A program made the position numbers and the translations under genes. Shown one piece after another: positions 35,296 to 44,941 of a stretch of 59,512 nt of DNA (position 1 is the stretch's first letter; every line of letters starts with the position of its first letter). The notes under the pieces were generated by a model, which worked only from the letters and a program-made list of their open reading frames with translations, did no database searches and was not told the origin of the DNA. This DNA is from Janthinobacterium sp. GW456P (GTDB lineage Bacteria > Pseudomonadota > Gammaproteobacteria > Burkholderiales > Burkholderiaceae_D). The stretch lies in contig NZ_NEHB01000038.1 in assembly GCF_002127655.1 (NCBI RefSeq), positions 1 to 59,512 on the forward strand. Reading direction: 5' to 3'.

Positions 35296-36798
35296 ATGCA
35301 CGACACTCCCCGGCTGGCCCCCGCCCTGCGCGCGGCGGCGCCGGAAATCTACCTGTACGACGCTGCCAGCTTGCAATTGCTGGACGCCAACGATGCCGCC
35401 TGCGACAACCTGCAGTATGCGCGCAAGGAATTGCTGGCGATGACGCCCTTCACCCTGGCGCCGCAGCTCGACGCGCAGCAGCTGGCGGCCGTGCTGGCCA
35501 CCCTCGACGACAGCATCGGCGCGCAAGCCCGGCTGCACGTGCAGCAACGGCGCCGCGACGGCAGCCTGTATTCGCTCAGCCTGCACCTGTCGCGCGCCCA
35601 GCGCCAGGGGCGTGCCCTGCTGCTGGCCGAGGGCGAAGACTTGCGTACGCCGCAGGCGACGGCCGCCGCCCTGGCGCAGGTGCAGTCGCGCTTCAACGCC
35701 ATCGTCTCGAATACGCCGGGCCTGGTGTATCAGTTCTGCCTGCATGCGGATGGGCGGGCCTCCTTTGCCTACCTGAGCGATGGCTGCCAGGCCCTGCTGG
35801 GTCTGAGTCCGGCACTGCTGCATGCGCGCCCGGAACTGTTCTACCAGCTGATCCTGGCCGACGACCGCGCCTCGTACCTGGAATCGATGCAAGCCTCAAA
35901 AAGCGCCTTGTGGAGCTGGAACTGGGAAGGCCGCATCTGGATCGATGCCTGGAAGGACGTCAAATGGATCAACCTGCGCTCGACGCCGCGCGCGCTGGCC
36001 GACGGCACGGTGCAGTGGGAAGGCATCATGACGAATATCACGGAAAGCCGGCTGGAACAGATCGAAGTACGCCAGTCGCGCGCGCGCCTGGCCGAGCTGA
36101 CGGCGCATATCGACAAGGTCAAGGAACATGAACGCACGCGCCTGGCGCGCGAATTGCACGATGACCTGGGCGGCAATCTGACGGCGATCAAGATGGCGCT
36201 GGCCATGCTGGCGCGCCGCCTGCCGCCGGACGACCCGCAGTTGCAGGAAAAGGCCGACTATGTCGATGCCCTGGTCGACCGCAGCATCGATGCCGTGCAC
36301 CGCATTTCGCTGGACTTGCGCCCCTCCATGCTGGACCTGGGCCTGGTCGCCGCGCTGGACTGGCAAGTCAAGGAATTCGCGCGCCAGGCCGGCATCGAAT
36401 GCCAGTTCATTTCCAACCGCCAGCATATCGACCTGGAGCTGGACCAGGCGACCAGCCTGTTCCGCATCGCCCAGGAGGCGCTGACGAATATCGCCAAGCA
36501 TGCGCAGGCAAGCAAGGTCAGCGTGCGCCTGGCCCGGCAGCGCCAGCATATCAGCCTGACCATCGCCGACAATGGCGTCGGCATGCGCCTGTCCGACCGC
36601 GCCAAGCCGCAGTCGTTCGGCATCCGCGGCATGGCCGAACGGGCCAGCGCGCTGGGCGGCAGCCTGAGCCTGATGGATGGACCGGACGGCGGCACCATGC
36701 TGAGCATAAAAATCCGTCTGACCACCCCGCGAGAGGCGATAATAGCGGCTGCAGCCAGTGCGCCCGCGCACAGCGGGCCGCCGCCAGACGCGGCCTAG
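35296..36798 (+). CDS. PAS-containing NarL-type sensor histidine kinase
   Basis: About 500 residues. Two PAS-like regions (about 15-120 and 130-265) lead to a HisKA_3 dimerisation domain with the H-box LARELHDDLGGNLTAIKM (His about 288) and a HATPase_c domain (EALTNIAKHA; IADNGVGM; SFGIRGMAERASALGG). No membrane helix is visible, so it is a cytoplasmic sensor. ATG 35296 is preferred because AGAAAGG lies 7 bases upstream; ATG 35278 overlaps the previous stop and gives six more residues. The response regulator gene follows after 30 bases. The signal is unknown. Confidence 0.92.
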   Translation: MHDTPRLAPALRAAAPEIYLYDAASLQLLDANDAACDNLQYARKELLAMTPFTLAPQLDAQQLAAVLATLDDSIGAQARLHVQQRRRDGSLYSLSLHLSRAQRQGRALLLAEGEDLRTPQATAAALAQVQSRFNAIVSNTPGLVYQFCLHADGRASFAYLSDGCQALLGLSPALLHARPELFYQLILADDRASYLESMQASKSALWSWNWEGRIWIDAWKDVKWINLRSTPRALADGTVQWEGIMTNITESRLEQIEVRQSRARLAELTAHIDKVKEHERTRLARELHDDLGGNLTAIKMALAMLARRLPPDDPQLQEKADYVDALVDRSIDAVHRISLDLRPSMLDLGLVAALDWQVKEFARQAGIECQFISNRQHIDLELDQATSLFRIAQEALTNIAKHAQASKVSVRLARQRQHISLTIADNGVGMRLSDRAKPQSFGIRGMAERASALGGSLSLMDGPDGGTMLSIKIRLTTPREAIIAAAASAPAHSGPPPDAA

Positions 36799-36828
36799 TG
36801 GGTGAATTAGATAGGAAACAATGCAGTT

Positions 36829-37476
36829 ATGAAAGAAAAAGCCACCATCCGGGTATTCATCGCCGACGATCACGCGATCGTGCGCGAAGGCTTGAAGCAA
36901 ATCCTCGCCGACACGAAGGACATCGTCGTGGCCGGCGAGGCTGAAAATGGCCACGACGCCATCAAACTGTTCCGCGGCTCGAAATGCCAGGTGTTGTTGC
37001 TTGACATCTCACTGCCCGACCGCAGCGGCATCGAGGTACTCAAGCAGATCAAGAAGGAAAAGCCGGAACTGGCCGTGCTGATGCTCTCCATGCACCGCGA
37101 AGACCAATACGCCATCCGCTCGCTCAAGGCGGGCGCCGCCGGCTACCTGACGAAACAGAGCGCGCCGCGCGAGCTGGTCACGGCCATCCGGCAAGTGGCG
37201 CAAGGCTTGAAATACATCAGCGCCTCGCTGGCGCAGGAACTGGCCAACACGGTGGGCGAAGACCACGAAACGGCCTTGCACGACACCTTGTCGGACCGCG
37301 AGTACCAGACCCTGGTCATGATTGCCTCGGGCAAGGCGGTGGGCGCCATCGCCGAAGAGCTCAAATTGTCCGTGAAAACCGTCAGCGAATACCGCGCCCG
37401 CCTGCTGGTCAAGATGAAACTCAAGAATAGTGCGGAACTGACACATTACGCCATCCGCAACCAGCTGGTGGATTGA
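36829..37476 (+). CDS. NarL/FixJ-family response regulator
   Basis: A 215-residue regulator: receiver domain 1-125 with Asp13/Asp14 (IADDH), phosphoacceptor Asp59 (LLLDISLPD), Ser87 and Lys109, then a LuxR-type HTH (about 148-208, LSDREYQTLVMIASGKAVGAIAEELKLSVKTVSEYRARL). It pairs with the upstream HisKA_3 kinase; AGGAAA precedes the ATG. The targets are unknown; the next genes downstream are a diguanylate cyclase and flagellin. Confidence 0.94.
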   Translation: MKEKATIRVFIADDHAIVREGLKQILADTKDIVVAGEAENGHDAIKLFRGSKCQVLLLDISLPDRSGIEVLKQIKKEKPELAVLMLSMHREDQYAIRSLKAGAAGYLTKQSAPRELVTAIRQVAQGLKYISASLAQELANTVGEDHETALHDTLSDREYQTLVMIASGKAVGAIAEELKLSVKTVSEYRARLLVKMKLKNSAELTHYAIRNQLVD

Positions 37477-37605
37477 CGGCAAAGCGGCATGCCCGCTGGC
37501 ATCGGGCGAATTGACAGGACTTCTCCTTGCTTCTCGCACAATAAGTTCTTTGCCAACTCGCATATCATGAGGATAATGAGAAATATCTAAAAAGGCTGTG
37601 CCTAC

Positions 37606-39249
37606 ATGTCCAGTAAATTGCCATCCTCACCAGCAGGCGCTACCGCTGGCGCCACGAATACCGCCGCCGCTGCGGCGATGAACCCGGCCGATATCGCGCG
37701 CGAAGCGTTTCGCCGCCTGGCCACGCGCCGCATCGCCCCCACGCCGAGCGCCTACCGCGATATCTACAATGAAATCGCGGGCATCAGCGAACCGGCCGAA
37801 ACGCCAGCTACGCCGGGAGCCGTGCTGGCCGCCAGCGCCCCCACGGAGAGCGGCGCGGAAAACGTCCTGACGCAATTCGCCGCCAAGATGAGCGAATCGG
37901 CGGGCGAACTGGGCGACTTTGGCAAGCGTTTCCAGCGCGCCCTGAAAGCGCGCGACTGGGACGGCTATGCACGTACCCTGGCGCAACTGGCCGAGAAACA
38001 GGTCAAGAAAGGCGGCGGCATCGAATTGCCGCCCCTGCCGGATGGCGAACAGACGCGCACCCTGCGTGAATTGCTCAGCCGCACCCTCGGCTTTGCCGTC
38101 GCCACCTTGCTGACGGGCACGCCCGCCCTGGTGGAAGAGGCAGAGTCCTTGGGCGCCGCCATCAAGCTGGCCCATACGGAAGAAGCGCTGAACGAAGCGG
38201 CCCTGCGCCTGAAACAGCTGTGCTACCAGATCGAACTGAAGAGCGGCGACACGGCAGAGCAGCAGGAACTGCTGCTGCGCCTGTTCAAGCTGCTGCTGGA
38301 CAACGTCAGCCAGTTGCTCGACGACGACAGCTGGCTGCGCGGCCAGGTCGATGCCGTGCAAAACCTGATCGCCGGTCCGCTCGACCAGCGCGCGCTGGAA
38401 GACGCCACGCGCAGCCTGAAGGAAGTCATCTACAAGCAAAGCCAGCTCAAGCACAGCTTGTCCGACGTCAAGCTGACGGTCAAGAACATGATGATGACCT
38501 TCATCGACCGCCTGAGCCAGGTGGCGGCCAGCACGGGCGACTTCCACGAAAAGATCGGCGGCTATTCGGAAAAGATCAGCCAGGCGGAAAATATCAGCGA
38601 ACTGAACAGCGTTCTCGACGAAGTCCTGCGCGAAACGCGCATGGTGCAGACGGAAGCCTTGCGCGCACGCGACAAGATGGTGCTGGCGCGCCAGGAAGTG
38701 CAGGAGGCGGAGCAGCGCATCCACACGCTGGAAGCGAAGCTCCAGCATATGAGCGAACTGGTGCGCGAAGACCAGCTGACGGGCAGCCTGAACCGCCGCG
38801 GCCTGGACGACGTGTTCGAGCGCGAGACGGCCCGTTCCGACCGCCGCGGCACGCCGCTGTGCATCGCCATGCTGGACCTGGACGACTTCAAGCGCCTGAA
38901 CGACACCTACGGCCACCTGGCCGGCGACGCCGCCCTGAAACACCTGGTGAAGATCGTCAAGGAAACCCTGCGCTCGATGGACGTCATCGCCCGCTTCGGC
39001 GGCGAGGAATTCCTCATCCTGCTGCCGGAAACCACGGTAGAGGCGGCCTCATCGACGATGACGCGATTGCAGCGCGAGCTGACCCGGCACTTCTTCCTGC
39101 ACGATAACGAAAAAGTCCTGATCACCTTCTCCGCCGGCGTGGCCCTGCGCCAGCCCAACGAAGACCAGGCCGAACTGGTGAAACGCGCCGACCGCGCCAT
39201 GTACCAGGCCAAGCAGACGGGCAAGAACCGGGTGGTGGTGGCGGACTGA
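37606..39249 (+). CDS. diguanylate cyclase with long helical N-terminal region
   Basis: A 547-residue cytoplasmic protein with no membrane helix. Residues 1-360 are mostly helical with an Ala-rich start, MNPADIAREAFRRLATRRIAPTPSAYRDIYNEI near 25-57 and a coiled coil (about 335-385). The GGDEF domain (about 385-545) has the active-site motif GGEEF at 465-469 and the inhibitory site RSMD at 456-459, exactly five residues before it. So it should make cyclic di-GMP and be product-inhibited. It lies between a kinase pair and fliC, and ycgR, a c-di-GMP effector, is 8 kb downstream. Confidence 0.94.
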   Translation: MSSKLPSSPAGATAGATNTAAAAAMNPADIAREAFRRLATRRIAPTPSAYRDIYNEIAGISEPAETPATPGAVLAASAPTESGAENVLTQFAAKMSESAGELGDFGKRFQRALKARDWDGYARTLAQLAEKQVKKGGGIELPPLPDGEQTRTLRELLSRTLGFAVATLLTGTPALVEEAESLGAAIKLAHTEEALNEAALRLKQLCYQIELKSGDTAEQQELLLRLFKLLLDNVSQLLDDDSWLRGQVDAVQNLIAGPLDQRALEDATRSLKEVIYKQSQLKHSLSDVKLTVKNMMMTFIDRLSQVAASTGDFHEKIGGYSEKISQAENISELNSVLDEVLRETRMVQTEALRARDKMVLARQEVQEAEQRIHTLEAKLQHMSELVREDQLTGSLNRRGLDDVFERETARSDRRGTPLCIAMLDLDDFKRLNDTYGHLAGDAALKHLVKIVKETLRSMDVIARFGGEEFLILLPETTVEAASSTMTRLQRELTRHFFLHDNEKVLITFSAGVALRQPNEDQAELVKRADRAMYQAKQTGKNRVVVAD

Positions 39250-39268
39250 ATCTTATTCATCTCACGCC

Positions 39269-39302
39269 ATGCCGTCCCGCCGTCCGGCCGGACGGCATTT
39301 TT
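39269..39302 (+). terminator. intrinsic terminator of the diguanylate cyclase gene
   Basis: A 9-bp stem ATGCCGTCC / GGACGGCAT with a 12-base loop, followed by TTTTT. It starts 20 bases after the stop and isolates the flagellin gene from read-through. Confidence 0.85.
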
Positions 39303-39382
39303 CATGCTAAAACAATAATAAATTTACCCTGCGCCCATGTTTCCATGATCTACGCGACATAAAAATAAAACTATTTTCACCC

Positions 39383-39472
39383 TCAAGTTTCCCTAAATCA
39401 TGTCGCCTAGCGCATGGCCAGCGACAAACTGAAGGGCAAAAAAATAAAATTTAAAGCTGTTTTCGCCATAAA
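39383..39472 (+). promoter_or_regulatory. candidate sigma-28 promoter region of fliC
   Basis: Two partial matches to the flagellar sigma-28 pattern (TAAAGTTT-N11-GCCGATAA) lie in the AT-rich 280-base region upstream of fliC. One is TCAAGTTT-N11-GTCGCCTA (39383-39409); the other is TAAAATTT-N12-GCCATAAA (39445-39472). The first has the better -35 and spacing, the second the better -10. The rest of the region up to 39588 holds only the leader and the GGAGAA ribosome site. Confidence 0.45.
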
Positions 39473-39588
39473 TTTTCCCGCAGAGCAACCGTTACCCTAA
39501 ACAACAGCGGCTTGATTGTCCCGGAACAGCGGGGCAGGCCAAAGTGAACGGCACTTAGCACAATGTAGTACCTGTTTGGAGAATTATC

Positions 39589-41100
39589 ATGGCTGCAGTA
39601 ATTAATACCAATATTTCGTCTCTGAATTCGCAACGCAACCTGTCGACCTCGCAGTCGGCCTTGACCACCTCGCTGCAACGCCTGTCCTCCGGCTTTCGCA
39701 TCAACAGCGCCAAGGATGATGCCGCTGGCCTGGCAATTTCCGACCGCATGACGTCGCAAATCCGCGGCATGACGCAAGCGACCCGCAATGCAAACGACGG
39801 CGTCTCGCTGGCTCAAACGGCCGAGGGTGCACTGTCGAGCTCTGGCGACATCCTGCAACGTATCCGCGAACTGGCAGTGCAATCGTCGAACGCCACCAAC
39901 TCGTCGAGCGACCGTCAGGCTCTGCAAACCGAGGTAGGCCAATTGGGTTCGGAACTGAACCGCATCGCCCAAACCACGTCGTTCAACGGCCAGGCGCTGC
40001 TGGACGGTACCATGGGCACGGCCAACTTCCAGGTCGGCGCGGACGCCAACCAGCTGATTTCGGCCAGCGGCGCAAACTTCCTGACCAATACCTACGGCAA
40101 CAACCGTATTGAGAACGATGCTGTTGCAGTCAAAGCAACGACGACCAACGTTGCCGATGCAAAAACCATCACCATCAACGGCAAGCTCGGTTCCGCTACC
40201 TACACGACGGCCACCGCCGCCGTAGGTCCTCCAGCTGTTCTGTCGGATACGGCTCAATCGATCGCTGCTGGTATCAACCAGAAAACCAGCGCCACCGGTG
40301 TCACCGCTACGGCAAAAACGGAAACCAACCTGGCCTTGGCCGCTGAATCGTATTCGTTCGAGATCGCTTCGGACAACGATCCAGCAAAGACTCCTGTTAC
40401 CGTCTCGTTCGCAGTGGGCGGCAGCGCAAGCAGCGCCACCGACTTCGCGGCAGGCATCAACGCCATCAATGCCCAATCGGCAAAGACCGGCGTAACGGCC
40501 CAGTACGACACGAAAAACGGCGGTATCAAGCTGAGCAATTCCAATGGCGCTGACATCAAGCTCACCAACGGCGCGACGGCCAACACCAAGTTCGACGTTG
40601 CCAGCTACAAGCTCGACGGCACCAAGACGACAGCAGTCGACAACAAAGGCGCTTCAGGTGTCGCTGTTGCCAACGGCAAAGTGACGTTTGACTCGGACAG
40701 CAGCTTCTCCGTCAGCGATGCCGGTTCGGGCTTGGGTCTGGGTGCCACAGCAGCTGGCACCGCCAACCAGGGTTCGTCACTGAAGTCCGTCGCCTCGATC
40801 GACATCACGACGTTCGACGGTGCCCAGCTGGCCTTGAAAATCGCCGATGCAGCCTTGTCGACGGTCAACAGCCAACGCGCTCAGTACGGTGCATTGCAAT
40901 CGCGCTTCGCCTCGGCGATCTCGAACCTGCAATCGACCACGGAAAACCTGTCGGCATCGCGCAGCCGCATCGTCGATACGGACTTTGCGGCGGAAACGGC
41001 CAACATGACCCGCGGCCAGATCCTGCAACAAGCTGGTACGGCCATGCTGGCGCAAGCGAACTCGCTGCCAAACGGCGTCCTGAGTCTGCTGCGCGGCTAA
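39589..41100 (+). CDS. fliC: flagellin
   Basis: A 503-residue flagellin. The conserved D0/D1 N-terminus ([37 protein letters not shown]) and C-terminus ([35 protein letters not shown]) flank a variable Ala/Thr-rich centre (about 170-400). Flagellin polymerises into the filament after export by the flagellar type III system. TTTGGAGAA is a strong ribosome site. The central part is poorer in GC than neighbouring genes, usual for surface-exposed variable domains. Its own terminator follows, so it is a single-gene unit. Confidence 0.97.
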   Translation: MAAVINTNISSLNSQRNLSTSQSALTTSLQRLSSGFRINSAKDDAAGLAISDRMTSQIRGMTQATRNANDGVSLAQTAEGALSSSGDILQRIRELAVQSSNATNSSSDRQALQTEVGQLGSELNRIAQTTSFNGQALLDGTMGTANFQVGADANQLISASGANFLTNTYGNNRIENDAVAVKATTTNVADAKTITINGKLGSATYTTATAAVGPPAVLSDTAQSIAAGINQKTSATGVTATAKTETNLALAAESYSFEIASDNDPAKTPVTVSFAVGGSASSATDFAAGINAINAQSAKTGVTAQYDTKNGGIKLSNSNGADIKLTNGATANTKFDVASYKLDGTKTTAVDNKGASGVAVANGKVTFDSDSSFSVSDAGSGLGLGATAAGTANQGSSLKSVASIDITTFDGAQLALKIADAALSTVNSQRAQYGALQSRFASAISNLQSTTENLSASRSRIVDTDFAAETANMTRGQILQQAGTAMLAQANSLPNGVLSLLRG

Positions 41101-41134
41101 TCTCCGATTAGCCAGGCAACAACGTAGGACTCTG

Positions 41135-41170
41135 ATTCCCCTGCCGGATTTTTTCGGCAGGGGAATTTTC
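41135..41170 (+). terminator. intrinsic terminator of fliC
   Basis: A perfect 12-bp stem ATTCCCCTGCCG / CGGCAGGGGAAT with a T-rich 8-base loop and a TTTT tail. It lies between fliC and flaG and would keep flagellin mRNA in excess over the flaG mRNA. Confidence 0.9.
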
Positions 41171-41184
41171 ACTAGGAGAGCACC

Positions 41185-41556
41185 ATGACTATCGATACGA
41201 TAGCGGCCGCCTCCGCGGCCAGGATAGATAAGAGTTATACCGCGACGGATACGTCGGCGGCGCGCCCGGCGGCGCCACGCACGACGACGGAAAACGACAC
41301 AGTTGCACCACAGCAAGCCAGCAAGGAACCCAGCCGCGAGCAGTTGAACAAGGCGGTATCGGAGCTGAACCAGTCATCGCAAATAAAAACGCAAGGCATT
41401 GAATTTTCCATCGACGAGGACAGCCAACGCACGGTGGTCAAGGTCATCGACCAGGAAACCAAGGAAGTGCTGCGCCAGATTCCCACGCGGGAAGCGCTGG
41501 AGCTGGCCAAGACGTTCGATTCGGCCAAGGGTTCCCTGATTAGCCAAAGCGCATAA
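41185..41556 (+). CDS. flaG: FlaG-family flagellar protein
   Basis: A 123-residue protein. The N-terminal half is Ala/Thr-rich and variable; the C-terminal FlaG domain (about 45-120) has LNKAVSELNQ, GIEFSIDEDSQRTVVKVIDQETKEVLRQIP and LAKTFDS. FlaG proteins affect filament length in some bacteria. It follows the fliC terminator with TAGGAGAG before the ATG, and lies ahead of fliD. Confidence 0.93.
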   Translation: MTIDTIAAASAARIDKSYTATDTSAARPAAPRTTTENDTVAPQQASKEPSREQLNKAVSELNQSSQIKTQGIEFSIDEDSQRTVVKVIDQETKEVLRQIPTREALELAKTFDSAKGSLISQSA

Positions 41557-41727
41557 GATGATGGCATTGTCCACGCAAGCGCAGCATCGTGGCAGCACGC
41601 ATCAGCAGTATCCCGGGGCCAGGTAGCCTGACTACCGGCCTCGCATTTTATTGCGAATAAAGCAATATTTTCTTTTTTCCCTCCCGCCTTTTTGCTTCGC
41701 CTGAAAACAGCGCGGTAAATCCCCCTC

Positions 41728-41754
41728 TCAAGTCCTGATTGATTCTGCCGATAA
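41728..41754 (+). promoter_or_regulatory. sigma-28-type promoter of fliD
   Basis: TCAAGTCC-N11-GCCGATAA: the -10 element GCCGATAA is a perfect match to the flagellar sigma-28 consensus, the spacing is exactly 11, and the -35 shares TxAAGT with it. It lies 34 bases before the fliD start. It would place fliD-fliS-fliT and the genes behind them in the late flagellar class. Confidence 0.75.
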
Positions 41755-41787
41755 CAGCTTATATTAGCGTTTTCCTAGGAGCATTCC

Positions 41788-44469
41788 GTGGCCATCACCC
41801 CTACAATTTCATCCGTTGGCATCGGCGCCGGCGCCAGCGGCCTGGATGTGAATGCCCTCATCGACAAGCTGATGGCGGCCGAAGCTGTGCCGCTGAATAC
41901 CTTTGACAAGAAAACAGCGTCCTACCAGGCCAAGCTCAGCGCGCTGGGCACCCTCAGCGGTTCCGTCAGCAGTTTCCAAAGTTCGCTGTCGGCACTGACC
42001 AACTCGAATAACTTCCGCGCCGTCAGCGCCACGCCATCTGATCCGCTGGTGTTGTCGGCCAGCGCTGGCGCCAAGGCGGTGGCCGGCAGCTACAACATTA
42101 ACGTTTCCCAGCTGGCCCAGGCGCAGACACTGACGTCCGGCGGCATGGCCAGCAAACTGTCGACCATCGGCAGCGGCGCCAAGACCACCGTGTCCTTCCA
42201 GCTGGGTTCGCTCGCCGGCGGCACCTTTGGCGTAACAGGCACGGCACTGGGTGGCAGCACCCTGCTCACGGGCGTCAGCAACGGCTCGCTGATTATCAAT
42301 GGCACGGCCATCCCGACGGATGCCAGCACCAAGAGCGCGCGTGCGCTGGCTGACGCCATCAATGCCAAGAGCAGCACCACGGGCGTGACGGCCACTGCCC
42401 AGCCGACGGCCAGCAGCGCCAGCATGTTCACCGGTTTCGGCAACATTGCCACCGGCGCGGATGGCACGTATTCACTGTCGGTTGGCGGCATCGAGATCGT
42501 TACGCAAGGCAACGGCGTCGCCGCAGGCAGCGGCATCACCGCCGCCTCGCTCGATACGACACTGGCTGGCCCGAATGCCGTCTCGAACGCGCTGGCCGCC
42601 GCGAATATCACCGTCACAGGCACGGCAGCCGGCGGCAATCTGCAATTTACGCGCGCCGATGGTTCCAATATCAATATCGAGGAAGTGGTCACGGGCAGCA
42701 CCATGGGCGGCATCGGCCATGCCTCCAATGCCGCCAACAACGGTTCGAACGTGACGATTGCCAGTTCGATCACCCTGGCTTCGGGCAATGCCAGCCCCAT
42801 CACCATCGCCGGCAGCAATCCGGCGGCAGCCGGACTGACGGCGGGTTCGGGCGGCGCCTATATGAATACGGGCTTCACGCAGGATGGCACGCAAGCCACA
42901 GGTTCGGTGGTGATCGACTCCACCAACAACACCTTGCAGGGCATACGCGACGCCATCAACAACGCCAGTCTCGGCGTGACCGCCAGCATCGTTTCCGATG
43001 GCAGCGACAAGCCGTATCACCTGGTGCTCAGCTCGACCAAGACGGGCGCCAATTCAGCCATGAAGATCACGCTCAGCGGCAGTGATGGCCAGCCCGCCGA
43101 CAGCGCCTTGAGCAGTCTGCTGGCTTACGATGTGGCTGGCGCACAAAACTTGAAACAGAACAGCGCGGCCCAGAACACCATGTTCAGCGTCAACGGCATC
43201 GCCATCACCAGCAGTTCGAACAGCGTCGATACGGCGATCGAAGGGGTCACCCTGGGCATCAGCAAGATAGGCACGTCCAGCCTGTCGGTAGCCAAAGATA
43301 CAACAACGGTCAAGACCAGCATCACCGCCTTCGTCAAGGCCTACAACGATCTGAATTCCGCGATCGGCAAAATGACGGCGTATAACCCCGATACCAAGAC
43401 GGGCGGGGTACTGCTCGGCGACTCCACCGTGCAATCGATCCAGACCCAGTTGCGTCGGCAGCTGGGCATGCCGATTACAGGCTTGGGCAGCAGCATGAAC
43501 ACCTTGAGCCAGGTAGGCATTTCCTTTCAAAAGGATGGCAGCCTGACCCTGGACACAAGCAAACTCGACAAGGCGATCAGCGCGAACTTCAGCGACATCG
43601 CCGGCCTGTTCTCGGCCATCGGCAAGGCCAGCGACAGCAACGTCGCGTTTACCAGCTCGACCGCGGCCACCAAGCCCGGGACCTATGACCTGACCATCAC
43701 CACCATGGCCAGCCAGGGTTCGCTCACATCGGATGCCGCGATACCGGCCAGCACCACGATTGCCAGCGATACCACCTGGAATGTCACCCTGAACGATACG
43801 GAACCCTCGGCCGCGAAGAACACGGCCAAGGTGACGATCCCGGCTGGCACCTACACCCCGACGCAGCTGGCCTCGCTGGTGCAGTCGTCGATCAACGGCG
43901 TGAAGGCGTTCTCGGACATCGGCTCGACGGTTTCCGCCGCGATCGATGGCACCGGCAAACTGGTCCTTTCCTCAAGTCGCTATGGTTCCGTCTCCAACCT
44001 CGCCGTGAGCAGCGACACCGGGACTGGCATTGGAACCCTGTTTGGCACAGCCAAACCCATCAAAGGCACCGACGTGGCCGGTACGCTGGGCGGGCAACCG
44101 GTCGTCGGCTCGGGCCAGACCCTGACGGGCGCCCCGGGCTCGCCAGCCGAAGGCTTGAAAATTGAAGTCACTGGAGGCGTCACCGGCTCGCGCGGCACGG
44201 TCAGCTTTTCGCAAGGGTATGCCTACCAATTGAACAACCTGGCGACTTCCTTCCTGGGCACGGATGGCATGATCACCGGACGCACGAACGGCATCAATGA
44301 AACCCTGAAGTCAGTGGCGGCGCAGCGCGATAAATTCAGCGCAAAGTTGACCGAAATCGAAGCACGCTACCGCGCCCAATACACGCGCCTCGACGTTACG
44401 CTAAGCAAATTGCAGTCCACGCAAACTTATTTGACCCAGCAGTTGGCTTCCATCGCCGCCAACCGTTAA
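41788..44469 (+). CDS. fliD: flagellar filament cap protein FliD, unusually long
   Basis: An 893-residue cap protein starting at GTG with CTAGGAG upstream. The N-terminal FliD_N domain (about 8-110: SGLDVNALIDKLMAAEAVPLN) and the C-terminal FliD_C domain (about 500-885, with AYNDLNSAIGKMTAYNPDTK and a final coiled coil) are clear. The region between, about 120-480, contains several flagellin-hook-like repeat units (for example TNNTLQGIRDAINNASLGVTA and SARALADAINAKSSTTGVTA). FliD normally is 450-500 residues; this one is near twice that. It caps the filament and places flagellin subunits. Confidence 0.95.
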   Translation: MAITPTISSVGIGAGASGLDVNALIDKLMAAEAVPLNTFDKKTASYQAKLSALGTLSGSVSSFQSSLSALTNSNNFRAVSATPSDPLVLSASAGAKAVAGSYNINVSQLAQAQTLTSGGMASKLSTIGSGAKTTVSFQLGSLAGGTFGVTGTALGGSTLLTGVSNGSLIINGTAIPTDASTKSARALADAINAKSSTTGVTATAQPTASSASMFTGFGNIATGADGTYSLSVGGIEIVTQGNGVAAGSGITAASLDTTLAGPNAVSNALAAANITVTGTAAGGNLQFTRADGSNINIEEVVTGSTMGGIGHASNAANNGSNVTIASSITLASGNASPITIAGSNPAAAGLTAGSGGAYMNTGFTQDGTQATGSVVIDSTNNTLQGIRDAINNASLGVTASIVSDGSDKPYHLVLSSTKTGANSAMKITLSGSDGQPADSALSSLLAYDVAGAQNLKQNSAAQNTMFSVNGIAITSSSNSVDTAIEGVTLGISKIGTSSLSVAKDTTTVKTSITAFVKAYNDLNSAIGKMTAYNPDTKTGGVLLGDSTVQSIQTQLRRQLGMPITGLGSSMNTLSQVGISFQKDGSLTLDTSKLDKAISANFSDIAGLFSAIGKASDSNVAFTSSTAATKPGTYDLTITTMASQGSLTSDAAIPASTTIASDTTWNVTLNDTEPSAAKNTAKVTIPAGTYTPTQLASLVQSSINGVKAFSDIGSTVSAAIDGTGKLVLSSSRYGSVSNLAVSSDTGTGIGTLFGTAKPIKGTDVAGTLGGQPVVGSGQTLTGAPGSPAEGLKIEVTGGVTGSRGTVSFSQGYAYQLNNLATSFLGTDGMITGRTNGINETLKSVAAQRDKFSAKLTEIEARYRAQYTRLDVTLSKLQSTQTYLTQQLASIAANR

Positions 44470-44491
44470 GCGCTATCATCAGGAGAAATAT

Positions 44492-44938
44492 ATGTTTGGA
44501 ACCCAACAACGCGGCGTCAACGCCTATGCCAAGGTCGGCCTGGAAACGGGCATCGGCTCGGCCTCGCCGCACAAGCTGATCGTCATGCTGTACGACGGCG
44601 CCCTGGTGGCCGTGCTCAGCGCGCAGATGCACATGAATTCAGGCAACATCCCGGAAAAGGGCAAATCCATCTCGAAAGCCATCCAGATCATCGACAATGG
44701 CTTGCGCGCCAGCCTGGACAAGGAAGTGGGCGGCCAGATCGCCGAAGGCCTCGACGCCCTGTATGAATACATGAGCGCGCGCCTGCTGGCGGCCAACATC
44801 CACAACGATCTTGGCATGCTGGAAGAAGTACAGCGCCTGCTGACCGACCTGCGCGAAACCTGGAACGCCATCGGCGCCACGCCGGCCGCCATTCCCGGCG
44901 CCGATTTGAAACGTATGCCCAGCCTTGCGAGCGCCTGA
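44492..44938 (+). CDS. fliS: flagellin export chaperone FliS
   Basis: A 148-residue chaperone that binds the flagellin C-terminus in the cytoplasm. It has NAYAKVGLETGIGSASPHKLIVMLYDGAL, the FliS hallmark, and NHD-like helices (AIQIIDNGLRASLDKEVGG). CAGGAG precedes the ATG. It lies 22 bases after fliD and 3 before fliT. Confidence 0.96.
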   Translation: MFGTQQRGVNAYAKVGLETGIGSASPHKLIVMLYDGALVAVLSAQMHMNSGNIPEKGKSISKAIQIIDNGLRASLDKEVGGQIAEGLDALYEYMSARLLAANIHNDLGMLEEVQRLLTDLRETWNAIGATPAAIPGADLKRMPSLASA

Positions 44939-44941
44939 TCC

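Noticed and set aside
37511..37543. TTGACA followed by CAATA as a promoter of the diguanylate cyclase
   Set aside because: The -35 is perfect, but the nearest -10-like hexamer is 20-21 bases away, outside the normal spacing.
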